64,000 bases of DNA from DATBAX01 sp963762965 (lineage in GTDB: Bacteria; Acidobacteriota; Terriglobia; Terriglobales; Acidobacteriaceae): NCBI GenBank assembly GCA_963762965.1, contig CAVXME010000001.1, positions 930,001-994,000 on the forward strand, given 5' to 3'. Below, one piece after another: positions 7,824 through 16,828 of this stretch (position 1 is the first letter of the stretch; each line of letters opens with the position of its first letter). The position numbers were made by a program, and so were the translations under genes. The notes under the pieces were generated by a model. The model was not told the DNA's origin. It saw nothing but the letters and a program-made list of their open reading frames with translations, and ran no database searches.

Positions 7824-9887
7824 ATGGCCGCAACCACCAGCACGTTGCCCATCGCCCGGAACACAGTCGTGGAATGGGCAGTCCCGGTCGCAGCCGTTGG
7901 CCTCGTGTTCGTAATGCTGGTACCCATGCCGTCAATTCTGCTGGACCTGCTTCTGGCCACCAGCATCACGGCTTCGGTGCTGGTGCTGTTGTCGGCGATC
8001 CATATTCTGCGTCCGGCGCAGTTCTCCGTATTCCCCAGCCTGCTGCTTCTACTTACACTTTTCCGGCTCTCGCTGAACCTGGCTTCCAGCCGCCGCATTC
8101 TGCTACATGGCAATGAAGGCGCAGGTGCGGCCGGGCAAGTCATTCAAGCCTTCGGACAATTTGTTGTCGGAGGAAACTACGTCGTTGGCTTTGTGTTGTT
8201 CGTGGCCCTGATTGCGATTCAGTACATCGTAGTTAGCCACGGCGCAGTACGTACCGCCGAGGTCACCGCCCGCTTCACCCTCGACGCCTTGCCCGGTAAG
8301 CAGATGGCCATCGACGCCGACCTGAATGCCGGCCTCATCGATGAGGTGCAAGCCCGCGCCCGCCGTGAACGAATCGCCCACGAAGCCGAATTTTATGGTG
8401 CTATGGACGGAGCCGCGCGGTTTAACCAGCGCGATGCGCTGGCCACCATCCTTATTACTGCGGTGAATATTGTTGCCGGATTTCTTATCGGCGTCTTTCA
8501 GCTGGACATTCCCTTCCGCGACGCGCTCAAAACCTACACCGTGCTGACCGTCGGCGACGGTCTGGTAACCATGATTCCGTCTCTGCTGGTCTCGATGGCG
8601 GGTGGCATGGTGTTGACTCGCGCTTCTTCAGGCACCAGCCTCTCCGCCGATCTGGGGCGCCAACTGCTGTCCCGACGTCCGCTTTTTCTGGCCGCCGGAG
8701 TCATGCTGGCGCTGGCCGCGATTCCTGGACTGCCCAAGTTTTCTTTTCTTCTGCTGGCAGGCCTGGTAGGAACTCTGGCTTGGCGGACTCCTAAGGCAAC
8801 GGAGGACAAGCCAGTCACGGGCACTGATGCGAAAGAGAAAAAACCGGCGCAGGAATCTCTCGAAGATTTATTGAAGCTCGACGAATTGGGACTCGAAGTC
8901 GGCTATGCGCTGGTGCCGCTGGTGGACAACCAGCGCGGCGGCCAGTTACTGGCCCGCGTGAAGGCCCTGCGCAGCAACCTGGCGCTGCAACTGGGATTCA
9001 TTGTGCCCCCGGTGCACATCACCGACAACGCCCGCTTGAAGCCGCGGGAATACGTGATCTCGCTCCGCGGCGTGGAAATCGCTCGCTGGGACATGCACGA
9101 AGACCATCTGCTGGCCATCAGTTCCGAAGTTTCCCCAGCGCCGCTGGCGGGGACCGCGACACGAGAACCCGCCTTCGGAGTCTCAGCTTTATGGATCGTG
9201 CCCAGCTTGCAAAAAGATGCGCTAGCCGCAGGCTACGCGGTGGTGGATCAGACTTCAGTATTGGCCACGCATCTCGCGGAAGTCATCAAGCAACATGCTT
9301 CCGAATTGCTGACTCGCCAGGAAGCCAAGCGCTTACTCGACCGTCTGGCCGAAGCCCAGCCCAAGCTGGTCGAAGAACTGGTGCCCAAGCTGCTCAGCCT
9401 GGGGGAAGTGCAAAAAGTCTTGCAGCAACTGTTGCGCGAACAGGTTTCCATTCGCGACCTGCCAGCCATTCTTGAAACTCTGCTCGACACTGCTCCGGCC
9501 GGCAAGAATCCCGTGCTCCTGGTCGAAGCCGTACGTCAAGCCCTGGGCCGCGCTCTGGTTCGGCCATTGCTAACTGCCGAAGGCGGCCTACGCGTGGTCA
9601 CGCTGGACAGCGCTGTCGAAGAAGAGCTCAGCCGGGCTTTTTCTCCCGTGACTCCAACTTCCCCGGCCACGGCGCTGCAACCATCGTTCGTGCGCCGCCT
9701 GTTGGAAGGACTGAAACGGCTGGCCGGAGAAAACGTGGACGTCGCCAGCCCGGTGTTGTTGTGCTCCACTCCCGCCAGGTTTCACTTGAAACGGTTGCTG
9801 GAACCGTTCGTGCCCAAGCTGGTTGTGCTTTCGCCCGGAGAAATCCCGCCAGTCATTCAAGTTCAAACCGTGGGGGTCTTGCGATGA
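7824..9887 (+). CDS. flhA: Flagellar export-gate protein FlhA
   Basis: FlhA is the largest gate subunit, docking chaperone-substrate complexes and coupling export to the proton gradient. The 687-residue protein has eight N-terminal membrane helices. The conserved cytoplasmic loop includes TARFTLDALPGKQMAIDADL and EAEFYGAMDGAARF. A linker then leads to a C-terminal cytoplasmic domain beginning near ESLEDLLKLDELGLEVGYAL. The ATG at 7824 lies five bases after the flhB stop; the open frame extends upstream through flhB but homology starts here. flhF and flhG, which often follow flhA, are not present in the window. Confidence 0.95.
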   Translation: MAATTSTLPIARNTVVEWAVPVAAVGLVFVMLVPMPSILLDLLLATSITASVLVLLSAIHILRPAQFSVFPSLLLLLTLFRLSLNLASSRRILLHGNEGAGAAGQVIQAFGQFVVGGNYVVGFVLFVALIAIQYIVVSHGAVRTAEVTARFTLDALPGKQMAIDADLNAGLIDEVQARARRERIAHEAEFYGAMDGAARFNQRDALATILITAVNIVAGFLIGVFQLDIPFRDALKTYTVLTVGDGLVTMIPSLLVSMAGGMVLTRASSGTSLSADLGRQLLSRRPLFLAAGVMLALAAIPGLPKFSFLLLAGLVGTLAWRTPKATEDKPVTGTDAKEKKPAQESLEDLLKLDELGLEVGYALVPLVDNQRGGQLLARVKALRSNLALQLGFIVPPVHITDNARLKPREYVISLRGVEIARWDMHEDHLLAISSEVSPAPLAGTATREPAFGVSALWIVPSLQKDALAAGYAVVDQTSVLATHLAEVIKQHASELLTRQEAKRLLDRLAEAQPKLVEELVPKLLSLGEVQKVLQQLLREQVSIRDLPAILETLLDTAPAGKNPVLLVEAVRQALGRALVRPLLTAEGGLRVVTLDSAVEEELSRAFSPVTPTSPATALQPSFVRRLLEGLKRLAGENVDVASPVLLCSTPARFHLKRLLEPFVPKLVVLSPGEIPPVIQVQTVGVLR

Positions 9888-9918
9888 TTCGCTCTCGCGC
9901 GGAATTGGAGAACACAGT

Positions 9919-10704
9919 ATGACCGAAGCCAAACAAGCCTATAGCGCGTGGCAGGACGAAGCCGAGCGCGAGCATCTTTTGATGGAGCAGCTTCCTCAAG
10001 TCAAGTACATCGCCCGCCGCATCCACGAACGCCTGCCTCGTCACGTGCCGCTCGACGACTTGATCCACGCCGGGGTGGTGGGATTGATTGATGCATTGCA
10101 CAAGTTCGACCACAATAAACAGGTGCAATTTGGCTCCTACGCCAAGTTCCGCATTCGCGGCGCAATTCTCGATAGCTTGCGCGAAATGGACTGGAGCCCG
10201 CGCGACTTGCGGCGCAAAGGCCGCCGTTTGGAAGAAGCGCACAACAAGCTCCGCTCCGAGTTGGGACGCAACCCCACCGAGCCGGAACTGGCAGCTGAAC
10301 TCGAAATGGACTTGCACGGGTTGCAAACCCTGCTGGGAGAAATCAACGGTCTGGAAGTCGGAAGTCTGCGAGTGCAATCCCCCCGCGACGGGAAAGAAGA
10401 AGATCTTTGCGAGTATCTGCCCAACGACGCCGATGAAACCCCACTCATTCTCTGCCTGCGTTCCGAGATGAAAGGGTTGCTGGCCCGGGCGATTGAGGAG
10501 CTGCCCGAGAAGGAGCGTCAGGTGCTGGCACTTTACTACTACGAAGAATTGACCATGAAGGAAGTTGGCGCCGTGTTGGGGGTCGGAGAATCGCGGGTGT
10601 CGCAAATTCATTCCATGGCCGTGGTCCGCCTGCGGGCACGGCTGTCCGAGCTGACCAACACTCCGACTGAACCAGAAAATTCGGCGCGAGCGGCTGGAGC
10701 CTAG
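9919..10704 (+). CDS. fliA: RNA polymerase sigma-28 factor FliA
   Basis: A 261-residue sigma-70-family protein of the FliA group. Region 2 is visible in PLDDLIHAGVVGLIDALHKF and FGSYAKFRIRGAILDSLRE with the FliA-specific MDWSPRDLRRKGR. Region 3 follows (GRNPTEPELAAELEM), and region 4 includes LPEKERQVLALYYYEELTMK and the helix-turn-helix EVGAVLGVGESRVSQIHSMA. It directs late flagellar and chemotaxis transcription; five matching promoters occur in this window. The ATG at 9919 has GGAG eight bases upstream; a longer open frame back to 9823 runs over the flhA end. The anti-sigma partner FlgM is encoded at 18419. Confidence 0.95.
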   Translation: MTEAKQAYSAWQDEAEREHLLMEQLPQVKYIARRIHERLPRHVPLDDLIHAGVVGLIDALHKFDHNKQVQFGSYAKFRIRGAILDSLREMDWSPRDLRRKGRRLEEAHNKLRSELGRNPTEPELAAELEMDLHGLQTLLGEINGLEVGSLRVQSPRDGKEEDLCEYLPNDADETPLILCLRSEMKGLLARAIEELPEKERQVLALYYYEELTMKEVGAVLGVGESRVSQIHSMAVVRLRARLSELTNTPTEPENSARAAGA

Positions 10705-10716
10705 GAGAAACCAACC

Positions 10717-11691
10717 ATGGACAAAGTCCTCGACCAGCAAGAAATTGATGCCATGGTACGCGTCGCTCGCGGCGCGGAGGCCGCCGGCAAGACCGCCACC
10801 GTCACCGTCTGGGATGTGCGCAAGGCGGGCCAGATCGGCAGCGAACAGATGCGCTCCATCAATACTCTCCATGAAGGCTTCGCCCGCGACTTGAGTCATT
10901 CCCTGGGCGCCTATCTGCGCATTGCTTTTCAAGCCGCCCTGGTCTCGGCCGAGCACATGACCTACCGCGAGTTTGTGAAAGCCATTCCTGAATCTGTTTA
11001 CCTGGCGTCCTGCAAACTGATGCCGGTGGGCGCCATCGCCCTGTTTCAACTCGACTTAGCCATCGCCTTCCCCCTCATCGACGTGCTCCTTGGCGGCGAG
11101 GGCCTGAGCACCTCCGCCCCCCGCGAAATCACCGAAATCGAAGAGCAGATTCTGGAGACGGTGATGCGCATCCTGTGCCGGGAATTGCAGAACGCCTGGC
11201 AGGCACTCGCTCTGGAGTTCGAATTTGAACAGCGGCAACCACCGGACCAGATCCAAACCTTACTGCCATCCGAAGAAAAGGTCCTCTCTCTCAGCTTTGA
11301 AATCACCTTGGCGGATTGCCGAGGGACCCTGAGCGTGGCCGTCCCGGCCGTCGTTTCCAATGCCCTGCTGCGCAAGATTTCTGTCCCGCGCGCCCGGAGC
11401 AAGCCGCGTATGTCGGCGGATTCGAGCCTCCGTCTGCGGAATCGCTTGCTGCGCTGTCCTTTCCCAGCCGAATTGCGGGTCACAATCGCGGGAGTACACC
11501 TCGGCGCACTGACGCATCTTTCGCCGGGAGACCTGTTGGTCATGCAACAAAGCATCGAACAACCCGCGACCTTTGCCGTCCACGATTGCGAAATCTTCTC
11601 CGCGATGGTGGCGCGGCGGGGCGTAAAGCGCGCGGCGCAACTGCTGGAACGCTCTCCGCTGCCGGAATCGGAAAGGAAACAAAATGGCTGA
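10717..11691 (+). CDS. fliM: Flagellar motor switch protein FliM
   Basis: The 324-residue product begins MDKVLDQQEIDAMV, resembling the FliM N-terminal CheY-binding motif (LSQxEIDALL). The middle domain (about residues 45-230) has family features such as MRSINTLHEGFARDLSHSLG and a GGEG loop. A C-terminal SpoA domain follows (about 235-310, including LTHLSPGDLLVMQ). FliM links FliG to FliN in the C-ring and receives phosphorylated CheY. It overlaps the next gene by eight bases, so the two switch subunits are translated together. Confidence 0.93.
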   Translation: MDKVLDQQEIDAMVRVARGAEAAGKTATVTVWDVRKAGQIGSEQMRSINTLHEGFARDLSHSLGAYLRIAFQAALVSAEHMTYREFVKAIPESVYLASCKLMPVGAIALFQLDLAIAFPLIDVLLGGEGLSTSAPREITEIEEQILETVMRILCRELQNAWQALALEFEFEQRQPPDQIQTLLPSEEKVLSLSFEITLADCRGTLSVAVPAVVSNALLRKISVPRARSKPRMSADSSLRLRNRLLRCPFPAELRVTIAGVHLGALTHLSPGDLLVMQQSIEQPATFAVHDCEIFSAMVARRGVKRAAQLLERSPLPESERKQNG

Positions 11692-12547
11692 CTCGCCGCT
11701 TCCGGCCCTCATCGCCCATCCCGCAGCTTCGCTTTCGCTAGACCACACTTACTTGCAAGTTTGGGCAGAAAGTTTGGCCAACGTGTTAGGACAAATCGCG
11801 GGAGCACCCTTCGACATGGAGTGCCAGGAGACGGCTCCGGCCGATGCCTCGCCTCCAACCGAAAGTGATCTGCAAATCATCGTGCTATCGTCTGGGTCCT
11901 TGCGCGGAGAGTTGAGTTTCGCCCTGCCGCAGGGTGCCGCGCGAGGTTTGGCGCAATTTTTTCTCGGAGAAGCACAAGATGCGACCGCCGACTTTAAACC
12001 TGACTATCGGGAAGCGATCGAAGAACTGATGCGGCAAGTTGCAGGGCACGCCGCAACCGCCATGAAACCACGCTGGGGCGAAGTGCAATTACGCGTGGAA
12101 ACGGGCCCACCGCCCACCTGGTCTCCGGGCGCAAGCGGGTGGTTGAACTCGATCCCCGGCGCTCCCAGCCGCCTGTGCATGGAGTGGAAGCTAAGCGTGG
12201 CGCTGCACGCAGCGTTGCTGGCGGCGCAGCCGGCCAGCGAACCTTCTTCGGCGTCCAGCAGCTCGCCATCTGGCTTGACTGGCCCCGGCCCGGAGAGCAA
12301 ATTCGACCGCTTTATGGACGTGGAACTAGGCGTGACCCTCAGGTTCGGGAGCCGGCGCATGCTGTTACGCGAAATTTTGGAATTGAGTGCCGGAGCGGTC
12401 GTAGAGTTGGACCGGCAAGTGCAAGAGCCGGTCGACTTGCTCCTCGACGGTAAATTAATTGCCCGTGGAGAAGTCGTCGTAGTCGATGGAAATTACGGAC
12501 TGCGTGTCATCGACGTAATCTCCCCGCCGTTGGTGGAATTAAGATAA
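11684..12547 (+). CDS. fliN: Long FliN/FliY-type switch protein with an N-terminal CheC-like region
   Basis: The 287-residue product ends in a clear SpoA/FliN domain (about residues 205-280: FDRFMDVELGVTLRFGSRRM, LDGKLIARGEVVVVDGNYGL). Residues 20-160 resemble the CheC/FliY fold by predicted alternation of helices and strands, but where CheC-type phosphatases carry E-x-x-N the sequence has EELMRQVAGHAA. Phosphatase activity is therefore doubtful. A Ser/Ala-rich linker joins the domains. It overlaps fliM by eight bases. Together with the short gene at 4301 this gives two FliN-type proteins. Confidence 0.82.
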   Translation: MADSPLPALIAHPAASLSLDHTYLQVWAESLANVLGQIAGAPFDMECQETAPADASPPTESDLQIIVLSSGSLRGELSFALPQGAARGLAQFFLGEAQDATADFKPDYREAIEELMRQVAGHAATAMKPRWGEVQLRVETGPPPTWSPGASGWLNSIPGAPSRLCMEWKLSVALHAALLAAQPASEPSSASSSSPSGLTGPGPESKFDRFMDVELGVTLRFGSRRMLLREILELSAGAVVELDRQVQEPVDLLLDGKLIARGEVVVVDGNYGLRVIDVISPPLVELR

Positions 12548-12569
12548 GAGGACGTGGAGGCACGACACG

Positions 12570-13481
12570 ATGCACCGGGATACATGGCAAAAGCGGATGC
12601 GCGGCAACTGGCAAAATGTTTTTCCCGGATGCGAAGACCCGCAATGCAACGGCTCTCGCCGTGTGTGGCGGCGAATGTGGTCGCGGCACAGCTGGATCCG
12701 CTTGCAGGGCGGCAGCTATTGCGCGGCGGAATGTTTCGAGAAAGCGGCGGCCCTGTGCTTTGAGCGAGCGCGAACTTTGCGCGCTTCGGCGAAACCAGTG
12801 CAACACCGCATTCCTTTGGGACTTCTCCTGCTTTCCCGGGGCCGGTTGACCAATTCACAATTGCGCACCGCGCTGGAAGCCCAACGCACCAATCGCCACG
12901 GCCGGATTGGGGAATGGCTGGAAAGTTTGGGGTTCGCCACCGAACAACAGATCACGGCAGCGCTGGGGGTACAGTGGTCCTGCCCCGTCCTTCAATCCTC
13001 GGCAATCGCGGACTCCACCTGTGCCCGGATGCTGCCACTTCGTTTATTGCAGAGCTTTCGAATGTTGCCAATTCAGTTTGTGGCGTCCACTCGGATCTTC
13101 TATTTGGCATTCAGTGACGGGTTGGATTACACAGCGCTCTACGCGGTTGAGCAAATGCTGCATTGCCGGACGGAGGCCTGCCTGACCAATCGGAGCATGC
13201 TGGAACAAGGGTTAGAACGCATTGCTCACGAGCCCAGGCAGGGAGACTTACACTTCGAGGGCTGCCATGGGGCCCAGGAAATGGCGCGCATCACTTGCGA
13301 CTACGTGATTAAGCTTGGCGCCGAAGAGGTGCAGGTCGTGGGCTGCGGGGAATATGTCTGGACGCGCCTGGAATCCCAATCCAATTTTTCCAATCTTCTG
13401 TTTCGTTGTCCAGTTTCTGAATTGGACAAACCGGCAGAATCCCCCCGAGTGAACACCTTCTCCGTTGGCCTGCCGCTCTAA
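12570..13481 (+). CDS. MshEN-type (GspE N-terminal-like) protein, putative cyclic-di-GMP receptor in the flagellar operon
   Basis: Not a known flagellar structural protein. The N-terminus has paired cysteines (CEDPQC, then YCAAEC about 50 residues on) that could bind zinc. Residues 82-105 and 112-135 match the 24-residue cyclic-di-GMP motif of MshEN domains twice: PLGLLLLSRGRLTNSQLRTA...Q and RIGEWLESLGFATEQQITAA...Q, separated by six residues. The rest resembles the GspE/PilB N-terminal fold, but no ATPase domain follows. The ATG has GGAGG nine bases upstream and lies 22 bases after fliN. Its TAA stop is also the first three bases of the sigma-28 -35 box for flgF. A role in second-messenger control of motility is inferred. 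Confidence 0.65.
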   Translation: MHRDTWQKRMRGNWQNVFPGCEDPQCNGSRRVWRRMWSRHSWIRLQGGSYCAAECFEKAAALCFERARTLRASAKPVQHRIPLGLLLLSRGRLTNSQLRTALEAQRTNRHGRIGEWLESLGFATEQQITAALGVQWSCPVLQSSAIADSTCARMLPLRLLQSFRMLPIQFVASTRIFYLAFSDGLDYTALYAVEQMLHCRTEACLTNRSMLEQGLERIAHEPRQGDLHFEGCHGAQEMARITCDYVIKLGAEEVQVVGCGEYVWTRLESQSNFSNLLFRCPVSELDKPAESPRVNTFSVGLPL

Positions 13482-13505
13482 AGTTCGCGAGTGTTAGGCC
13501 GATAG
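13479..13505 (+). promoter_or_regulatory. Sigma-28 (FliA) promoter before flgF
   Basis: TAAAGTTC at 13479-13486, an 11-base spacer, then GCCGATAG at 13498-13505. This differs from the enteric FliA consensus (TAAAGTTT, N11, GCCGATAA) at only two positions. The -35 box includes the stop codon of the preceding gene. The predicted start of transcription, near 13512, leaves an unusually long leader of about 185 bases before flgF in which I see no other gene. Confidence 0.85.
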
Positions 13506-13695
13506 AACCCTGGACTACGCGCACCAAAAATGCCCGCTTCCGTACAACGGCAAATTTTGCCGAATTGACCCGTTCCTGCCCGGCAGTACCTGCCGAAATT
13601 CCGACGCTGAGTTCGCTAAACCATAGCTAAAGGCTGTGCTTGCACTGTCTCAGCGTTGGCTCGCGAAGTGCATGTATCGCATGTGAGAAAACACA

Positions 13696-14433
13696 ATGGA
13701 CAGTGGATACTATGCAGCTTGTGCCGGCTTGCGGGCCCAGACCCAGGCGCTCGAAGTTGTGGCCAACAATCTCGCCAATATCAATACCGGCGGATATCGC
13801 GGGCAACAACCAACCTTTCACTCATTGCTGGTGAATGCTTCCGGCGCGGCGGCTAATCCTCTCAACCGTGCCATCAATAACTTTAATGTTCTGGGCGGTA
13901 CACGACTTGATCTGAGCCAGGGGAACCTGGATCGGACCGGCAACTCGCTGGACCTGGCCATCGAAGGCAGCGGGTTCTTTGCCGTGCAGACACCGGCCGG
14001 GACTCTATATACGCGCAAGGGGAACTTCCAGGTTTCACCAAATGGGCAATTGACCACGTCCGGAGGAGATCAGGTGTTGGGGACGGAGGGCCCGATCACT
14101 CTTCCCAGTGGGACTATTACCATCAGTCCCGATGGGACGCTTTCGGTGAATGGGGCCGTGGCTGCCACTTTACGCGTGGTGGAGTTTACCCCCGGCACTT
14201 CTCCCACCCCCGCCGGTCCTGCTTCCTACTCGGTGCCGCTCAGCGCTTTGCAGCCGGCGACCGGCTCCAATGTCCGCCAAGGCATGCTGGAATCTTCCAA
14301 TGTAAATTCCGTGACCGCCGCGGTAGACCTGATCTTGGTGCAGCGGCATGCGGAGATGTTGCAGCGCGCGTTGTCGTCGTTCTATTCCGACTTCAACCGG
14401 ATCGCGGCGGACGAGTTGCCCCGCGTGAGCTAG
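13696..14433 (+). CDS. flgF: Flagellar proximal rod protein FlgF
   Basis: The 245-residue protein shows the rod/hook-family N-terminus (YYAACAGLRAQTQALEVVAN with NNLANINTGGYRG). It has the middle motif NSLDLAIEGSGFFAVQTPAG and a C-terminal helix with QGMLESSNVNSVTAAVDLI. Its shortness and its place directly before flgG fit FlgF rather than FlgG. It is exported to the periplasmic rod. No strong Shine-Dalgarno site precedes the ATG. Confidence 0.88.
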   Translation: MDSGYYAACAGLRAQTQALEVVANNLANINTGGYRGQQPTFHSLLVNASGAAANPLNRAINNFNVLGGTRLDLSQGNLDRTGNSLDLAIEGSGFFAVQTPAGTLYTRKGNFQVSPNGQLTTSGGDQVLGTEGPITLPSGTITISPDGTLSVNGAVAATLRVVEFTPGTSPTPAGPASYSVPLSALQPATGSNVRQGMLESSNVNSVTAAVDLILVQRHAEMLQRALSSFYSDFNRIAADELPRVS

Positions 14434-14443
14434 GAGAAAATCA

Positions 14444-15235
14444 ATGTTACGAGCGCTTTACACCGCAGCCAGCGGCATGGCTGCCCAGGAAACCAATCTG
14501 GACAATGTCGCCAACAACCTGGCCAACGCCAGCACTACCGGATTTCGCAAACGCCGGCTGCAATTCGAGGACCTGCTCTATCAGAACGTCTTGATGCCTG
14601 GCGCGGCCGCGACCCAGCAGACCACCATCGCGGCCGGATTGCAGATCGGCCTGGGAACACGTTCCGCCACTTCGGAAATTGTGCAGACTCAGGGCGACTT
14701 CAGCGCCACCGGCAACCCGCTCGATCTCACCATCCAGGGCCAGGGGTTTTTTCAAGTCACACTGCCTTCGGGAGAGACTGCGTACACTCGCAGCGGCGCT
14801 TTTCAGATGGATGCGAACGGCAATGTGGTCACCGCGGATGGAAATCCCATTGAACCCGCGATCACCATCCCCGCCGGCGCGACTTCGGTCACCATCGGCA
14901 GCGACGGCGTCGTGAGTGTGACTCTGGCCGGCCAGACGGCTGCGCAACAGGCAGGCAACATTCAGCTCGCGTTGTTCCCCAATCCCGGCGGCCTGAATAG
15001 CGTTGGCAACAATCTTTTTCTGGCCACCACTGCTTCTGGCGACCCCATTGTTGGTACACCCGGAAGCAGCGAGGGCCTGGGCACAATCCAGCAAGGTTAT
15101 CTTGAACAATCCAACGTTGACGTGGTCGAAGAATTTGTGCAGATGATCGTGGCCCAACGCTCGTACGAAGCAAATTCGCGAGTGGTGCAGGCCGCCGACG
15201 AAATGTTGCAGGGTTTGAATAACCTGGGCCGGTAA
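14444..15235 (+). CDS. flgG: Flagellar distal rod protein FlgG
   Basis: The 263-residue product starts MLRALYTAASGMAAQETNLD with NVANNLANASTTGFRKRR. It has GNPLDLTIQGQGFFQVTLPS in the middle and ends EEFVQMIVAQRSYEANSRVV, all standard FlgG signatures and length. FlgG forms the distal rod that passes through the P and L rings made by FlgI and FlgH downstream. AGGAG stands before the ATG, ten bases after flgF. Confidence 0.95.
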   Translation: MLRALYTAASGMAAQETNLDNVANNLANASTTGFRKRRLQFEDLLYQNVLMPGAAATQQTTIAAGLQIGLGTRSATSEIVQTQGDFSATGNPLDLTIQGQGFFQVTLPSGETAYTRSGAFQMDANGNVVTADGNPIEPAITIPAGATSVTIGSDGVVSVTLAGQTAAQQAGNIQLALFPNPGGLNSVGNNLFLATTASGDPIVGTPGSSEGLGTIQQGYLEQSNVDVVEEFVQMIVAQRSYEANSRVVQAADEMLQGLNNLGR

Positions 15236-15244
15236 GGAGGCAGC

Positions 15245-16093
15245 ATGAGACTTCATCTGATAAGCGTTTTGATGCTGCTGGCTGCCAGTTCCTCGGCCTG
15301 GAGTGTCCAACAAAAGACAGGCTCGTTGGTGCGCCTGCGCGATGTGGTCGAGGTGAACCACGAGATTATTTTGCTTTCCGATCTTCTGCCGCTGAACGCC
15401 GCACCCAGCTTAAAAAGCGCCAGCGATGCGATCCAGCTTGGCCGCGCGCCACAAATAGGCAGCATTCGCATTCTCGCTCTCGAACAAATCGCGCGCCGAC
15501 TGGCCGCCGATCCAACTCTGCTGGCGGTTTTCCAAATACCGGCCAGCATTACGATTCGCCGTTTTCAATGGTCGATCAAGAACGCAGCCGTTCGCAGCGC
15601 AATCTCTGTCTTCTTGCAACGGTGGAAATCGAAGTATGGCGATCTGTCAGATCCAACGACTCTACAGTTGGACAATACCGGAACTCTTCAGGAAGATCCG
15701 GCTTTGGTCGTCACTGGCATGGAATGGGACGACCGGCGGCAAGAGCTTCAATTTCGCCTGCATTGTGCGAAGCGGGCTCTGTGCGGTGGCTTCCTGGCGC
15801 ATGCGGGATGGCCGCCGGCGCTCACCGCAAAATTGCAGGCGAAGTTTAGTTCGGGAATTGCTTCGAATGGGCTGGGGGCGCCCGCAAGCGGGGCCTTGTC
15901 CAGCCCGGCATTGGCGGAGAAAGGCAAGCCAGCCATTCTGATTCTGGAAGGCACCGGCTTGCGAATTTCGATTCCAGTCGTCTGCCTTGGGCGCGGCGGG
16001 CTCAATCAGCAGATCCGCGCTTTGGATGCAACAACTCACCGTGTATTTAATGCGGAAGTAGTGGGGATTGGACTGCTGCACGCGAGTTTGTGA
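15245..16093 (+). CDS. flgA: Flagellar P-ring assembly chaperone FlgA
   Basis: The 282-residue secreted protein has a signal peptide (MRLHLISVLMLLAASSSAWS). A C-terminal SAF/FlgA-like part includes ILEGTGLRISIPVVCLGRGG and FNAEVVGIGLLHASL. FlgA assists FlgI polymerisation around the rod in the periplasm. An AAGGAGG site overlaps the flgG stop just before the ATG. The middle (residues 60-190) is divergent, so the call also relies on its place between flgG and flgH. Confidence 0.85.
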   Translation: MRLHLISVLMLLAASSSAWSVQQKTGSLVRLRDVVEVNHEIILLSDLLPLNAAPSLKSASDAIQLGRAPQIGSIRILALEQIARRLAADPTLLAVFQIPASITIRRFQWSIKNAAVRSAISVFLQRWKSKYGDLSDPTTLQLDNTGTLQEDPALVVTGMEWDDRRQELQFRLHCAKRALCGGFLAHAGWPPALTAKLQAKFSSGIASNGLGAPASGALSSPALAEKGKPAILILEGTGLRISIPVVCLGRGGLNQQIRALDATTHRVFNAEVVGIGLLHASL

Positions 16094-16118
16094 TGGGTAA
16101 TTTGTGAGGAGCGATGCC

Positions 16119-16817
16119 ATGCTACGAAATAAAACTGCCGCCGCCCTCACCATTCTGTTGCTTGCGGTTTGCGCTCTCGCAAAAGATACCAAACCGAAGA
16201 CCATTCAGCGCGAAACTTTGGACGCATACGTCCAGCGCATGCAGCAGCAGGGCCCCGACCTTCGCGCCACCACGCCGGGAAGTCTGTGGACCGACAATGG
16301 CCGGTTTTCGAACCTTGCCGCCGATTACAAAGCCCGGCACGTCGGCGATCTCATTATCATTGTCGTGGCCCAGGGAACGACGGCAAACAATGCCGCCAGC
16401 GTGGCCACCAATCGCACTTTCAATGCCAGTTCCAGTATCAGCGCGCTGGCGGCCCACGCCAGCACCAGCGCCGTGCAAAATATTTTTTCGCCCAACTCAG
16501 CTTCCGCTTTGTCAGGAAAATCCCAGGCTTCCACGACCTCGAGCTTGCAAACCAGCCTCGCTGGCAGGATCGTGGCCGTGCTGCCGAGTGGCGTGATGGT
16601 CGTCGAAGCAGAACGGCAACTGACCATGAACAATGAGAGGCAGACTGTTCTGGTGCGAGGATTGGTGCGGCCTGGCGACATCGCCCCCGATGGCAGCATT
16701 CAATCCAATAATGTGGGCAACATGGAATTGGAACTCAAGGGCAAAGGCGTGCTCAGTGACGGCGTGCGTCCGCCGAATCCTTTGACCCGCGCGGTGTTGT
16801 GGTTGATTGGTTTCTAG
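16119..16817 (+). CDS. flgH: Flagellar L-ring protein FlgH
   Basis: The 232-residue product has a signal segment (TILLLAVCALA) and FlgH features: PGSLWTDNGRFSNLAADYKA, ARHVGDLIIIVVAQGTTANN, and the end GVLSDGVRPPNPLTRAVLWL. FlgH forms the outer-membrane bushing. FlgH is normally a lipoprotein; here the only early cysteine follows valine (LLAVC), a poor lipobox, so an AxA-type cleavage (CALA) is an alternative. The ATG at 16119 is preferred to one at 16104 because GAGGA lies eight bases before it. Confidence 0.92.
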   Translation: MLRNKTAAALTILLLAVCALAKDTKPKTIQRETLDAYVQRMQQQGPDLRATTPGSLWTDNGRFSNLAADYKARHVGDLIIIVVAQGTTANNAASVATNRTFNASSSISALAAHASTSAVQNIFSPNSASALSGKSQASTTSSLQTSLAGRIVAVLPSGVMVVEAERQLTMNNERQTVLVRGLVRPGDIAPDGSIQSNNVGNMELELKGKGVLSDGVRPPNPLTRAVLWLIGF

Positions 16818-16828
16818 GAAAATTCGTC

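Noticed and set aside
9853..11049. 398-codon open frame on the minus strand opposite fliA and fliM
   Set aside because: It lies wholly opposite two well-conserved genes, its product shows no recognisable domain, and long antisense frames are expected in GC-rich coding DNA.
14447..15361. 304-codon minus-strand frame opposite flgG
   Set aside because: It mirrors flgG almost end to end and has no domain or start signal of its own.
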